A stretch of 64,000 nucleotides of DNA from Hymenobacter glacieicola (GTDB lineage Bacteria > Bacteroidota > Bacteroidia > Cytophagales > Hymenobacteraceae). The position numbers and the translations under genes were made by a program. Shown in pieces: positions 1 to 8,900 of this stretch. The stretch spans positions 124,001 through 188,000 of the forward strand of contig NZ_BMGS01000004.1 of the NCBI RefSeq assembly GCF_014640315.1, given 5' to 3'. The stretch's first letter is position 1, and each line of letters opens with the position of its first letter. The notes beneath the pieces are model-generated. The model had not been told where the DNA came from and searched no databases. It saw only the letters and a list, made by a program, of their open reading frames with translations.

Positions 1-1
1 C

Positions 2-139
2 CGCTTGCCATTTACGCTCGCCGGGGTACTGGAAACGGCTTTTGAAAAGGACAAATTTCAGGAGTTGTATTTCGTGCTGGAAAGTATGCAGCAGCTCCCC
101 GAAAGCCTGGCCGAACTGCAAGCCCAGTTGGCAGGGTAG
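2..139 (+). CDS. C-terminal fragment, probable phenylalanine-4-hydroxylase
   Basis: Only the last 45 codons lie in the window; the frame is open from the left edge to a TAG at 137. The fragment contains FQELYFVLES followed by QQL. This matches the C-terminal pattern of bacterial aromatic amino acid hydroxylases (PF..V..T....FQ..YFV..S..QL), which use tetrahydrobiopterin and non-haem iron to turn phenylalanine into tyrosine. The iron ligands lie upstream, outside the window, so activity cannot be judged. A bidirectional terminator follows at 288. The assignment rests on a short stretch and is moderate. Confidence 0.55.
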   Translation, partial: RLPFTLAGVLETAFEKDKFQELYFVLESMQQLPESLAELQAQLAG

Positions 140-287
140 TGGTGAATGGTGAAGTACTGAGCTGAGCCTGTCGTGCCCGCCCACAAACAGGCACACGGGC
201 CACAGGGGTAGCCCAACCGTGGCGTCTACTAGTCGTGATACTCCAATCATCGGGAGCTGCATAGAGCTCAGGGAGAGGGTAACATAT

Positions 288-317
288 AAAAAGGCTACCT
301 CTCGGGGTAGCCTTTTT
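288..317. terminator. bidirectional intrinsic terminator
   Basis: A perfect 12-bp stem (AAAAAGGCTACC, loop of 6, GGTAGCCTTTTT) has an A-tract on one side and a T-tract on the other, so it can end transcription from both directions. It lies between the rightward hydroxylase fragment and the leftward dienelactone hydrolase gene. Confidence 0.85.
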
Positions 318-328
318 CATAAAATCAG

Positions 329-368
329 AATCCGTGAAATTCGATAAATCCGTCTAAATCCGTGATTT
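329..368. repeat. interspersed AATCC-phased repeat, single arm (copy A)
   Basis: Four AATCC-like words start at 329, 338 (AATTC), 347 and 357, i.e. 9, 9 and 10 nt apart, separated by GTGA/GTCT-type spacers. The same 38-40 nt unit recurs at 33796, 33987, 55697 and 55834. This copy has no inverted partner nearby and abuts the stop codon of the leftward gene at 367. Confidence 0.75.
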
Positions 369-1227
369 ACTTGAGTTTCAGATTTTTCTTGAGGTAGGCT
401 ACGGAGGCGGCGTGAGCATCCTCGGCGAAGGTTTTGCTGTACTTGGGGTTGGAGGGGTTGGCAAAGGCGTGGTCGGCGTCGTAGGCTTTCACGGTGAGGC
501 CTTTTTTAGCGGCTGCCATGTCCTTTTCAAACTGGCTTACTACCTCCTGGTTGATCCACTTATCCTGCTTGGCAAAAACGAAAAGCACGTCCGTGTTCAA
601 GGTTTTAAGTTTGGCTACGTCCTTTTCGGGCATGCCGTAGTACGCCACGCAGCCCTTGGCTTTGGGCCCGGCCAGCAAGGCCGTCTGGATGCTCCAGCCC
701 CCACCGAAGCACCACCCGATGCTGGCTACCTGGGCCCGGGGGCCGGCGTGCAGCAGCGCCCCGTTGATAATGGCTTGGGCACGCTCGGTTTTTACGCCCT
801 GCATGAGCTTGCCGGCCTGGTCAGCGTCGGTGGCCACTTGGCCGTCGTAGAGGTCCAAGGCAATGACGTTGACGCCGGGCAGTTCCTTGGCAAAGCGGGC
901 CGCTTCCTGCTTGATGTGGTCGTTCAGGCCCCACCACTCATGAATGACCAGCAGGTACTTATCGGAGCGGACGTTGCTCTTGATTTCGAAAGCCTTGCTG
1001 CTCTGGCCATCGGTAGTCTTGAACTCCACCATTTCGCCGGTGCCCTGGTAGGTAAAGGGTAGAGGCGCATCGTGGCCCCCGGAAAAGTCCTCGTTGGAAG
1101 CCAGCATGGCAAACACCTCCGTGGCATTCTGGGCGGCGGCCGGCTTGGCGCAGCAGCTCAGGGTTTGGGCCGAAGCCATGGATACTACGCTAAGCAGCGC
1201 CGCACAAAGAGTCCAGAGTTTTTTCAT
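367..1227 (-). CDS. secreted dienelactone hydrolase family protein
   Basis: 286 aa alpha/beta-hydrolase of the dienelactone hydrolase family, a group that cleaves ester or lactone bonds. The ATG at 1227 was chosen because it begins a clean signal peptide (MKKLWTLCAALL, cut near ASA-QT); the open frame extends 14 codons further upstream. The expected Cys-Asp-His triad is visible: Cys173 in GWCFGGGWS, Asp222 in FAKQDKW and His253 in DADHAFANP. Glu97 in HEWWGLNDH matches the glutamate that modulates the cysteine in the family. The protein is probably periplasmic, and its natural substrate cannot be inferred. It is a single gene between a terminator and a palindrome-rich intergenic stretch. Confidence 0.85.
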   Translation of the reverse strand: MKKLWTLCAALLSVVSMASAQTLSCCAKPAAAQNATEVFAMLASNEDFSGGHDAPLPFTYQGTGEMVEFKTTDGQSSKAFEIKSNVRSDKYLLVIHEWWGLNDHIKQEAARFAKELPGVNVIALDLYDGQVATDADQAGKLMQGVKTERAQAIINGALLHAGPRAQVASIGWCFGGGWSIQTALLAGPKAKGCVAYYGMPEKDVAKLKTLNTDVLFVFAKQDKWINQEVVSQFEKDMAAAKKGLTVKAYDADHAFANPSNPKYSKTFAEDAHAASVAYLKKNLKLK

Positions 1228-1254
1228 GGGTAGGGAAAAGAGAAGTAAAACGCA

Positions 1255-1300
1255 GCAGTCCAGCGGCACTTATGTAACTACACGAGTGCTGCTGGACTGC
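1255..1300. repeat. inverted repeat upstream of the dienelactone hydrolase gene
   Basis: 16-nt arms at 1255-1270 and 1285-1300 (GCAGTCCAGC plus six) pair with one mismatch around a 14-nt loop. It lies 28 bp upstream of the leftward start codon, in the 5' leader or promoter region, so it may be a regulatory hairpin or operator. Confidence 0.5.
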
Positions 1301-1350
1301 TTAAACTCCAGATAAGCCGTTTGGTTTCGGAAAAGCCTGCCTTGCGTTGC

Positions 1351-1436
1351 CTGTCCTTCTAATGCAGCCGGAATCTAAACTAAGTACTAGGTGATTTTTC
1401 CGGTAAACGCAGATTCCTTCGGCGTAAGAAGGACAG
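1351..1436. repeat. imperfect palindrome, GTCCTTCT/GGAATCT type
   Basis: Arms at 1351-1376 and 1411-1436 pair imperfectly: CTGTCCTTCT against AGAAGGACAG, and GGAATCT against AGATTCC. It resembles the other long intergenic palindromes of the window, which also carry GGAATCT or GAAGGACC words. It lies between the ABC1 kinase stop and the dienelactone hydrolase promoter region. Confidence 0.5.
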
Positions 1437-1461
1437 ACGAATTGTTCACCACAGGCCAGCG

Positions 1462-2775
1462 CTAAGCCGTCCGCACGAAGGCTTGCAGCTCGGTTAGCAA
1501 GGCGTAGAGGCCAACGTAGGTGCGGTTGAGGTAAATGAAGTGCTCGGAGCCCCGTGGTTCCCGCTGCTGGCGTAGCTCGGGCTGCTGCAGCAGGTCATCG
1601 CCGAGGGCATACAGGCTCTGCAGGTAGGTCGGGTCGCCGAAGTCGAACGATGCTTGACGAAACGGCCGGCCCACCAGTTCCAGGGAGGCTTGCATAGTGG
1701 CTACGTAGAAGTTTCGTTGGGTTTCCGGATCCTGAGGGCGCACCACGCCGGCCTCGGTCAGCAAGGCCGTTAGCCGGGCTGGGTCGGCCAGGGTTTCGGG
1801 GGCAAGCAAGGCCGTGAACAGCCGGTGCACCTCGGCCGGAATTTCCTTGACGCAGCCAAAATCCAGCACGCCTACCGTGCCACCGGCCTCGGCGCGCAGC
1901 AGGAAGTTGCCGGGGTGCGGATCGGCGTGTACCTGCCGTAGCGTATTAAACTGGAACATGTAAAAGTCCCAGAGAGCCTGCCCGAGCTGGTTACGGACGG
2001 CCTGGCTGGGATTCGTCGCCAGGAACTCCTTGAGGTGCTGGCCGGGCAGCCAGTCCATGGTCAGAATGCGGCTGCCGGATAGCTCCGGGTAGTAGCTAGG
2101 GAATTGCAGATGAGCCAGGCCAGCGCAGGCGGCGGCAATCTGCTGGCCGCGCCGGAGTTCCAGGCCGTAGTCGGTTTCCTCCAGCAGGCGGGTTTCTACT
2201 TCCTGCAGGTAGGGCCGCACGGTAGCTTCATCCAGGCCCAACACGCGCAGGGCAATGGGTTTCACCAAGCGAATGTCGGAGCGGATGCTGTCGGCCACGC
2301 CGGGATATTGCACTTTCACGGCCAACTCCTGGCCGCCTTTCCGGGCGAAATGCACCTGGCCGATGCTGGCTGCCTGCCGGGCATTGAGGTCAAAGGTATC
2401 GAACACGTCAAAGGGCGACTTGCCAAACGCATCCCGGAAAGCTTTCACCACCAGCGGCCCCGAAAGGGGAGGCGTTTGGTACTGGGCCTGAGCAAACTGG
2501 TCGGCGTAGGCCGTGGGGAGGATGTTCTTCTCCATGGCCAGCATCTGGGCTACCTTCAGCACCGAGCCTTTCATTTCGCTCAGGGCCCCGTACAATTCCG
2601 CCGCATTGGCCTCGTGCAGTTCACTGGTGGGGCTTTCGGCCCCTACGGCGCGCTTGGCGTAGTGCTTCACGTAGTTGGCGCCCACATGAAAGCCCGTTTT
2701 GGCGAAGCGGGCCGCTCGCGCCACTTTGGTAGTTGGCAGCGAATCAAGCGGGATAGTCTTGGGAGAGTCGGGCAT
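1462..2775 (-). CDS. ABC1/AarF (UbiB-like) atypical kinase
   Basis: 437 aa; the ATG at 2775 (MPDSPKTIP) is preferred over the longer frame, whose extra 13 codons look like leader. ABC1-family marks are present in order: a KxGQ-like segment (GSVLKVAQMLA, 70-80), an Ala-rich nucleotide loop (AASIGQVH, 135-142), the ATP lysine in VKVQYPG (Lys154), the catalytic VHADPHPGN (282-290) and the metal-binding DFG (305-307). Relatives support quinone biosynthesis or lipid homeostasis through ATPase or kinase-like activity. The KxGQ motif reads KVAQ here, a mild deviation. It lies last in a leftward set after a TetR gene, a photolyase and an SDR gene; the 132-bp gap to the TetR gene could hold a separate promoter. 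Confidence 0.85.
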   Translation of the reverse strand: MPDSPKTIPLDSLPTTKVARAARFAKTGFHVGANYVKHYAKRAVGAESPTSELHEANAAELYGALSEMKGSVLKVAQMLAMEKNILPTAYADQFAQAQYQTPPLSGPLVVKAFRDAFGKSPFDVFDTFDLNARQAASIGQVHFARKGGQELAVKVQYPGVADSIRSDIRLVKPIALRVLGLDEATVRPYLQEVETRLLEETDYGLELRRGQQIAAACAGLAHLQFPSYYPELSGSRILTMDWLPGQHLKEFLATNPSQAVRNQLGQALWDFYMFQFNTLRQVHADPHPGNFLLRAEAGGTVGVLDFGCVKEIPAEVHRLFTALLAPETLADPARLTALLTEAGVVRPQDPETQRNFYVATMQASLELVGRPFRQASFDFGDPTYLQSLYALGDDLLQQPELRQQREPRGSEHFIYLNRTYVGLYALLTELQAFVRTA

Positions 2776-2907
2776 ACGAAAGCGGCCTGCACAACAGGGC
2801 CTGCAAAAATGCAAAAACGGAAACTTAACAGCCTGAGCTACAAAAGCAGCAGACTACCACTTATATACCCGCTCCGGGGCCGAAGCCGCACGAGGCAGCA
2901 GTGGCGG

Positions 2908-3543
2908 CTAACGGCGGCTCTGGATCAGGAAACGCACCAAGTCAGTGGCGGAATCCAGCGTGTTGCGGCCTACCAGATCAAAGCTGAGGGTAACGGCTTT
3001 TTCCACGGCGGCATCGGTGCGCTCAAAGTTCACCGATTCGTCGTGGGCGAAGAAATTCAGCAAAAACAGTAGCTGTTGCCAGAAAAAGCGGGGGTAACTG
3101 TTTTCCAGCAAAGGGCGGGAGGCCACCTCGCCGCTCTGCCGGCCTTCCTGCAAAATCTTGGCGGCAAACTGCTCAAACTCCTGCCGCAGCCCATCCAGCA
3201 CCCGGGGGGTAAGGCCGGGCATGCGGGGCAGGGAGCGGCGCAGGGCTTGCAGGGCAAAGCTGCGGTTGCGCTTCAGAACCTCCAGCAGAACGTAGTAAAA
3301 GCTCAGCAGCTTCTCGCGGGTGCCGTACTCGGCCCACACGGGCTCTTTCGAGGCCGTGTCGTAGGCCTCGCGCCCAAAATCCGCCCACAGCTCCCGGTCC
3401 AGCACCTCGAAGCTGGCGTAATAGCGGTAGAATTCCTGCTCAGGCAGGCCCAGCTTTTTGGTGAGTTTGAACACCGATACGGGCGGCGCGCCTTTGCGCA
3501 GCACGTAGTCGAGGTAGGCTTGTTTGATGCGGTCCTTTTCCAT
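2908..3543 (-). CDS. TetR-family transcriptional regulator
   Basis: 211 aa with a TetR-like N-terminal helix-turn-helix (VSVFKLTKKLGLPEQEFYRYY, about residues 22-42) and an all-helical ligand-binding-type C-terminus. It starts at ATG 3543, 50 bp downstream of the photolyase stop and 132 bp ahead of the ABC1 kinase, all on the same strand. The arrangement suggests it regulates the cluster, possibly the kinase gene. The recognition helix is less basic than in classical TetR proteins. No operator palindrome was recognised in the flanking gaps. Confidence 0.75.
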   Translation of the reverse strand: MEKDRIKQAYLDYVLRKGAPPVSVFKLTKKLGLPEQEFYRYYASFEVLDRELWADFGREAYDTASKEPVWAEYGTREKLLSFYYVLLEVLKRNRSFALQALRRSLPRMPGLTPRVLDGLRQEFEQFAAKILQEGRQSGEVASRPLLENSYPRFFWQQLLFLLNFFAHDESVNFERTDAAVEKAVTLSFDLVGRNTLDSATDLVRFLIQSRR

Positions 3544-3593
3544 GTTAGTACAACCGGCAGTAGGGGTAGGAAGTTGCTCGGCAATAGGGTTTA

Positions 3594-4916
3594 CTACTCC
3601 CCGGCGGCCCGGTAGGCAGTCCGCAACGTTTCAATGGCCCGGTCCCGGGCAAACTTGTGCTCCACGATGGGCTTGGGGTAGTGGCAGGTACCAAACTCAG
3701 GAACCCACTGCCACACGTAGGCAAAGGTAGGATCGTACTGTTCCTGCTGGCTTTGGGGGCTGTACACCCGAAACCAGGGCGCGGCTACCACGCCGGTGCC
3801 GGCCATCCACTGCCAGTTGCCCACGTTCTGGGCCATGTCGTAGTCGAGGAGCTTGTCGGCAAAGTACCGGTCGCCCCAGCGCCAGTCGATGAGCAGGTGC
3901 TTTACCAGAAAGCCCGCGGCCGCAATGCGGGCCCGGTTAGGCAGGTAGCCGGTTTGATTGAGCTCCCGCATGCCGGCATCAACCAGGGGGTAGCCCGTCC
4001 GGCCCTCGCACCAGGCCCGAAACTCCTTCTCGTTGTTGCGGTAGGGCACCCGGCGCAAGCGCGGCTCGAAGCTTTCCGTGGCGGTGGAGGGGTAGTGCCA
4101 GAGCAGCATCATGAAATAGTCGCGCCAAATTAGCTCGGCCAGCAGCTTCGGGTTTAGCTCCCGGGCCTGGTGCATCAGTTCCCGGACGCTTAGCGTGCCG
4201 AAACGCAGGTGTAAGGAGCGGCGGGTGCTGCTATCCACGCGGCCTGGCGTATCGCGGGTGAGGTGATAGGAGCGCACCAGTTCCTCGGCGGGCAGCTCAT
4301 TGGTCGGTACCTGCTGCCGGAATTCCTCGAAACCCATGCTGGAAAGCGTAGGCCGGGCCGGGGCATCGGGCACGTGTGCCAAGTGCTCGGCAGTATACAA
4401 GCCGGCCGAGGGGTAGGGCTGCAAGTGAGCGTCCTGGAGCTTGTCCAGCCAGGCTTTGCGGTAGGCCCCGAACACGCGGGCGGGCTTGCCGGACTTACCC
4501 AATAGCTCGTTTTTCGCGAAAATCACCTGGTCTTTCAGGGCCTGAAACGTGGCCCCGTGCCGGGCGGCCAGCGCCCCCACGGCCGCGTCCCGCTCGGCGG
4601 CGTAGGGTTCGTAGTCTTCGTTGGTATAAATGGCTGCTACCTCGTGCTGGGTAAGCAACTGCTCGAAAACCTCCACGGGCCGACCATAAAAGGCCAGAAA
4701 GCTGCCGCCGGCCTGCGCCGTCTGCCGGGCCAGGCGCTCCACCTCGTCGTAGATGAAAGTTACGCGGGCGTCGCGGCGGGAAGGCAGCAAATCCAGAATT
4801 TCCCGGTCGTAGATAAAGAGTGGCACTACGGGGTAGCCGCTTTGCAAGGCCGCCGTTAGGCCGGCGTTATCGTGCTGGCGCAGGTCGCGCCGGTGCCAAA
4901 ACAAGGCAATCTTCAT
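3594..4916 (-). CDS. class I deoxyribodipyrimidine photolyase
   Basis: 440 aa flavoprotein that repairs UV-induced cyclobutane pyrimidine dimers with blue light. The start at ATG 4916 gives the family N-terminus MKIALFWHRRDLRQHDN; the frame continues 37 codons upstream as Pro-rich non-family sequence. The N-terminal antenna domain is followed by the FAD domain with ELIWRDYFMML, GYPLVDAGMRELNQTGYLPN and NVGNWQWMAGTG. In the last segment the Asn four residues before the first Trp corresponds to the Asn facing flavin N5 in E. coli photolyase. A cryptochrome without repair activity is the main alternative, but Asn at this site favours repair. The gene is 121 bp downstream of an SDR gene on the same strand. 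Confidence 0.88.
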   Translation of the reverse strand: MKIALFWHRRDLRQHDNAGLTAALQSGYPVVPLFIYDREILDLLPSRRDARVTFIYDEVERLARQTAQAGGSFLAFYGRPVEVFEQLLTQHEVAAIYTNEDYEPYAAERDAAVGALAARHGATFQALKDQVIFAKNELLGKSGKPARVFGAYRKAWLDKLQDAHLQPYPSAGLYTAEHLAHVPDAPARPTLSSMGFEEFRQQVPTNELPAEELVRSYHLTRDTPGRVDSSTRRSLHLRFGTLSVRELMHQARELNPKLLAELIWRDYFMMLLWHYPSTATESFEPRLRRVPYRNNEKEFRAWCEGRTGYPLVDAGMRELNQTGYLPNRARIAAAGFLVKHLLIDWRWGDRYFADKLLDYDMAQNVGNWQWMAGTGVVAAPWFRVYSPQSQQEQYDPTFAYVWQWVPEFGTCHYPKPIVEHKFARDRAIETLRTAYRAAGE

Positions 4917-5037
4917 GGGTGGGCTTGTCAGGTGATACGTATCGGGTGCGAGTGGCGGTAAGAGGTTGTCAGCGGGTGGTGGTTGCTTGGTAGAACTGCT
5001 TGGGCGCCCTAAGTCAGCCGCTGGCAACTAGGGCTTT

Positions 5038-5751
5038 TTACTTCAACCGCCCCAGGCCGCCATCTACGGGCAGAACTTGGCCCGTAATAAAGGAACTGTG
5101 GTCGGAGAGTAGAAAAGAAGCCATGTAGGCCAGGTCCTGAGGTTCACCGATGCGCTGCAAAGGGTGGCGCTTGGCGCCGGCCTCTACCTTCTCCGGAGTG
5201 CTCAGCAGGGCGGCGGCCAGGGGCGTGTTGGTTAGGGAAGGAGCCACGGCGTTGACCCGAATTCCGCTGGCCGCGTACTCCGCCGCCAAGGACCGGGCCA
5301 GGCCTTCCACGGCGGCTTTGGCCGTGGCAATACTGGCGTGAAAGGCCATGCCCGTGTCGGCGGCCACCGTGCTGAAAAGCACCACCGAGGCTCCGCCCGC
5401 CTTTTTCAGCCGCTTCATACTGGCTTGCAGAACCTGCACCGCCCCGAGCACATTCAGCTCAAAGTCAGCCCGAAAGTCTTCTACCGGAATCCGCTCAAAG
5501 GGCCGCAGCTTGATGGAGCCGGGGCAATACACTACCCCGTGCAGTACTTCCGGCAAAGCATCCAAGGAGGCGCCCAGGGGCTGCGTTACATATAGCGCAA
5601 TGAACGTGGTGTTTAGCTCGGCCAGTTCCGGTGAGAGGTGGCGGGAAGCCGTGTACAGATTTGCCTTCAGCTTATGCAGGAGTTGGGCGGTGGCCAGGCC
5701 AATGCCGGAAGATGCTCCGACGAGCAGGATGTTTTTGTCAGCAAATTCCAT
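5038..5751 (-). CDS. atypical SDR-family protein lacking the catalytic Tyr
   Basis: 237 aa Rossmann-fold short-chain dehydrogenase/reductase. The NAD(P) loop GASSGIG (12-18), structural Asn100 (ELNVLG), Ser127 (LFST) and the C-terminal VDGG are in place. Where classical SDRs have YxxxK, this protein reads S-IATAK, so Ile141 stands in the Tyr position while Lys145 is kept. The SIAxAK form recurs in one SDR subgroup as far as I recall, so this is probably a subgroup trait and not a recent mutation. The reaction is unknown and may be non-classical or absent. It heads the leftward photolyase cluster. Confidence 0.85.
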   Translation of the reverse strand: MEFADKNILLVGASSGIGLATAQLLHKLKANLYTASRHLSPELAELNTTFIALYVTQPLGASLDALPEVLHGVVYCPGSIKLRPFERIPVEDFRADFELNVLGAVQVLQASMKRLKKAGGASVVLFSTVAADTGMAFHASIATAKAAVEGLARSLAAEYAASGIRVNAVAPSLTNTPLAAALLSTPEKVEAGAKRHPLQRIGEPQDLAYMASFLLSDHSSFITGQVLPVDGGLGRLK

Positions 5752-5949
5752 GTAGGGAGGGATGGTAGATATGGTAAATCAACTGAACTGTACGATGAAG
5801 GTTTAGCAATATTTTACTTTATTATAGGCAGTTGAAGAAGCGGATAGTATTGCGAAAAAATGCTTTTAGCAAAAATTCGCTAAATGTTCCCGTCGCTTTC
5901 CGTAGCTTGCAGCACCCTTCTACCTCATCCCCTACACCAACTTTCCACG

Positions 5950-8900
5950 ATGAATATCCGCAAACTGCTGGTCGCCAACCGGGGCGAAATTGCTATTCGC
6001 GTGCTGCGCGCAGCTACGGAACTGGGCATCCAAACGGTGGCTATTTACACCTACGAGGACCGCTACTCCCTGCACCGCTACAAAGCCGATGAAGCCTACC
6101 AGGTTGGTCGCGACGATGAGCCGCTCAAGCCCTACCTCGACATTGAAGGCATCATCCGGACGGCCAAGGAAAACGGCGCCGACGCCATTCACCCCGGCTA
6201 CGGCTTCCTGTCGGAAAACGCCACGCTGGCCCGGCGCTGCGGGGAGGAAGGCATTATTTTCGTGGGGCCGCGGCCGGAAGTCATGGAAGCCCTCGGCGAC
6301 AAGGTAGCGGCCAAGAAAGTGGCTGTATCGTGCCAGGTGCCCATCATTGAGAGCAGCCAGCAGGACCTGACCGACCTGAGTATTGCCCTGGAGGAGGCCC
6401 ACCGCATTGGCTACCCCGTCATGCTGAAAGCGGCCAGCGGGGGCGGGGGGCGCGGCATGCGCGTTATCCGGGATGATGAGCAGCTGGAGCGGGGGTTCTT
6501 CGAGGCCCGTAATGAAGCCCTGAAAGCCTTCGGCGACGACACGGTGTTTCTGGAGAAGTTCGTGGAGCAGCCCAAGCACATTGAGGTGCAGCTGGTAGCC
6601 GACAACCACGGCGGGCTGATGCACCTGTATGAGCGCGACTGCTCGGTGCAGCGCCGCTACCAGAAGGTGGTGGAAGTGGCGCCCTCCCTCAACCTGCCCG
6701 ACCACATGCGCCACCTCTTGTATGAGTACGCCCTGCGCCTGGGCCGGGCCGTGAACTACAACAACGTGGGCACGGTGGAATTCCTGGTAAACCCCGAGCA
6801 GGACCGCATCTACTTTATTGAGGTGAACCCGCGCATTCAGGTAGAGCACACCGTGACGGAGATGATAACGGGCGTGGACCTGATTAAAACCCAGCTGCAC
6901 ATTGCCGACGGCCGCCGCCTCACCGACCCGGAAATTGGGCTCGGCCCCGACGTAAAACCCCTGAAAATTGGGGTGGCCATTCAGTGCCGCATCACTACCG
7001 AAGACCCCGAGCAGGACTTCAAGCCCGACTACGGCACCATCACGGCCTACCGCTCGGCCGGGGGCTTCGGGATTCGGCTGGACCAAGGCTCGGTGTACAC
7101 CGGCGTGAAGGTGTCGCCCTTCTTTGACTCCCTGCTGGTGAAGGTGTCCACGCACGCGCCCACGCTGGCCGAGGCGGCCCAGAAGATGGCCCGCACCCTC
7201 GACGAGTTCCGCCTGCGCGGGGTGAGCACCAACATCCAATTCCTGCAGAACATCATTGCCCACCCGGTGTTCATGGCCGGCGAGGCCAACGTGGACTTTA
7301 TCAAGGACCACCCGGAGCTGTTCAAGTTCAAGGCCCGCCAGGACCGCGCTACCAAGGTGCTCAGCTTCCTCGGCGACGTTATCGTGAACGGCAACCCCGA
7401 CGTGAAGGGCCACCTCGACCCCAAGCGCGAGCTGCGCAAGGCCCTGCTGCCTGAAGCCGACCTGACAACTTCGCCGCCCCCCGGCACCAAGCAGAAACTC
7501 ATGGAGCTAGGTCCCGAGGGCTTTGCCCAGTGGCTGCGTCAGGACCAGCAGATTCACTACACCGATACCACCCTGCGCGACGCCCACCAGAGCCTGCTGG
7601 CTACCCGCATGCGCACCTTTGATATGCTGAAAGTGGCGGAGCGCTACGCCCACCAGCACCCCCAAACCTTCTCCCTGGAGTGCTGGGGCGGGGCTACCTT
7701 CGACGTGGCCCTGCGCTTTCTGCACGAAGACCCCTGGGAGCGGCTGGCCAAGCTGCGCGCCGCCGTGCCCAACATTCTGCTCCAGATGCTGATTCGCGGG
7801 GCCAACGGCGTGGGCTACAAAGCCTACCCCGATAACCTCACGGAACGTTTCGTGCAGCAGGCCGCCGAAACCGGCATTGATGTGTTCCGCATTTTCGACT
7901 CCCTGAACTGGATGCCCGGCATGGAAGCCTGCATTGGCTTCGTGCGCAACAAAACCGACCGGCTGGCCGAGGCCAGCATCTGCTACACCGGCGACATTCT
8001 CGACCCCCAACGCAACCAGAAATATTCCCTCGATTACTACCTGCGCCTGGCCCGGCAGATTGAGGATGCTGGGGCGCACATTCTCTGCATCAAGGACATG
8101 GCGGGTTTGCTGAAGCCCTACGCCGCCCAGGAACTGATAACGGCCCTGCGTGACACCATCAGCCTGCCCATCCACCTGCACACGCACGATACCAGCAGTT
8201 TGCAGGCCGCTACCTACCTGAAAGCCGTGGAAGCCGGCGTCGATGTCATTGATGTAGCCCTGGGCAGCCTTTCCGGGCTCACGTCTCAGCCCAACTTTAA
8301 TTCCGTGGTGGAAATGCTGCGCGGCCAGGAGCGCCACCGCGAGTTTAACCAACACTCCCTCAACGAGTTTTCCAACTACTGGGACACGGTGCGCGAGTAT
8401 TACTACCCCTTCGAGTCGGGCCTGAAGGCGGGTACTTCCGAGGTGTTCCAGCACGAAATTCCGGGCGGGCAGTACTCCAACCTGCGGCCCCAGGCGGCTT
8501 CGCTGGGCTTGCTCGATAAGTTTGAAACCGTAAAAACCACCTTCGCCGATGTCAACCAGCTTTTCGGCGACATTATCAAAGTAACGCCCAGCTCGAAGGT
8601 GGTAGGGGATATGGCCCTGTTCCTGGTTTCCAATAACCTGACCACGGCCGATGTGCTGGAAAAGGGCGCCACGCTCAGCTTCCCGGAATCGGTGCGGGAA
8701 CTGTTCCGCGGCGACATTGGGCAGCCCGAGGGCGGCTGGCCCCAGGACGTGCAGCGCGTCATTCTCAAGGACGAGCAGCCCTTCACCGACCGGCCCAACG
8801 AGCACTTGGCCCCCATCAACTTCGAGCAGGAGTGGCAGCGGTTTGAGGAGAAATTCGGGCAGCGCGCCAAGTTCACCGACCTGCTGTCCTGGCTGCTCTA

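Noticed and set aside
12-320. 102-aa minus-strand open frame at the left edge
   Set aside because: It overlaps the terminator at 288 and the hydroxylase fragment and shows no domain.
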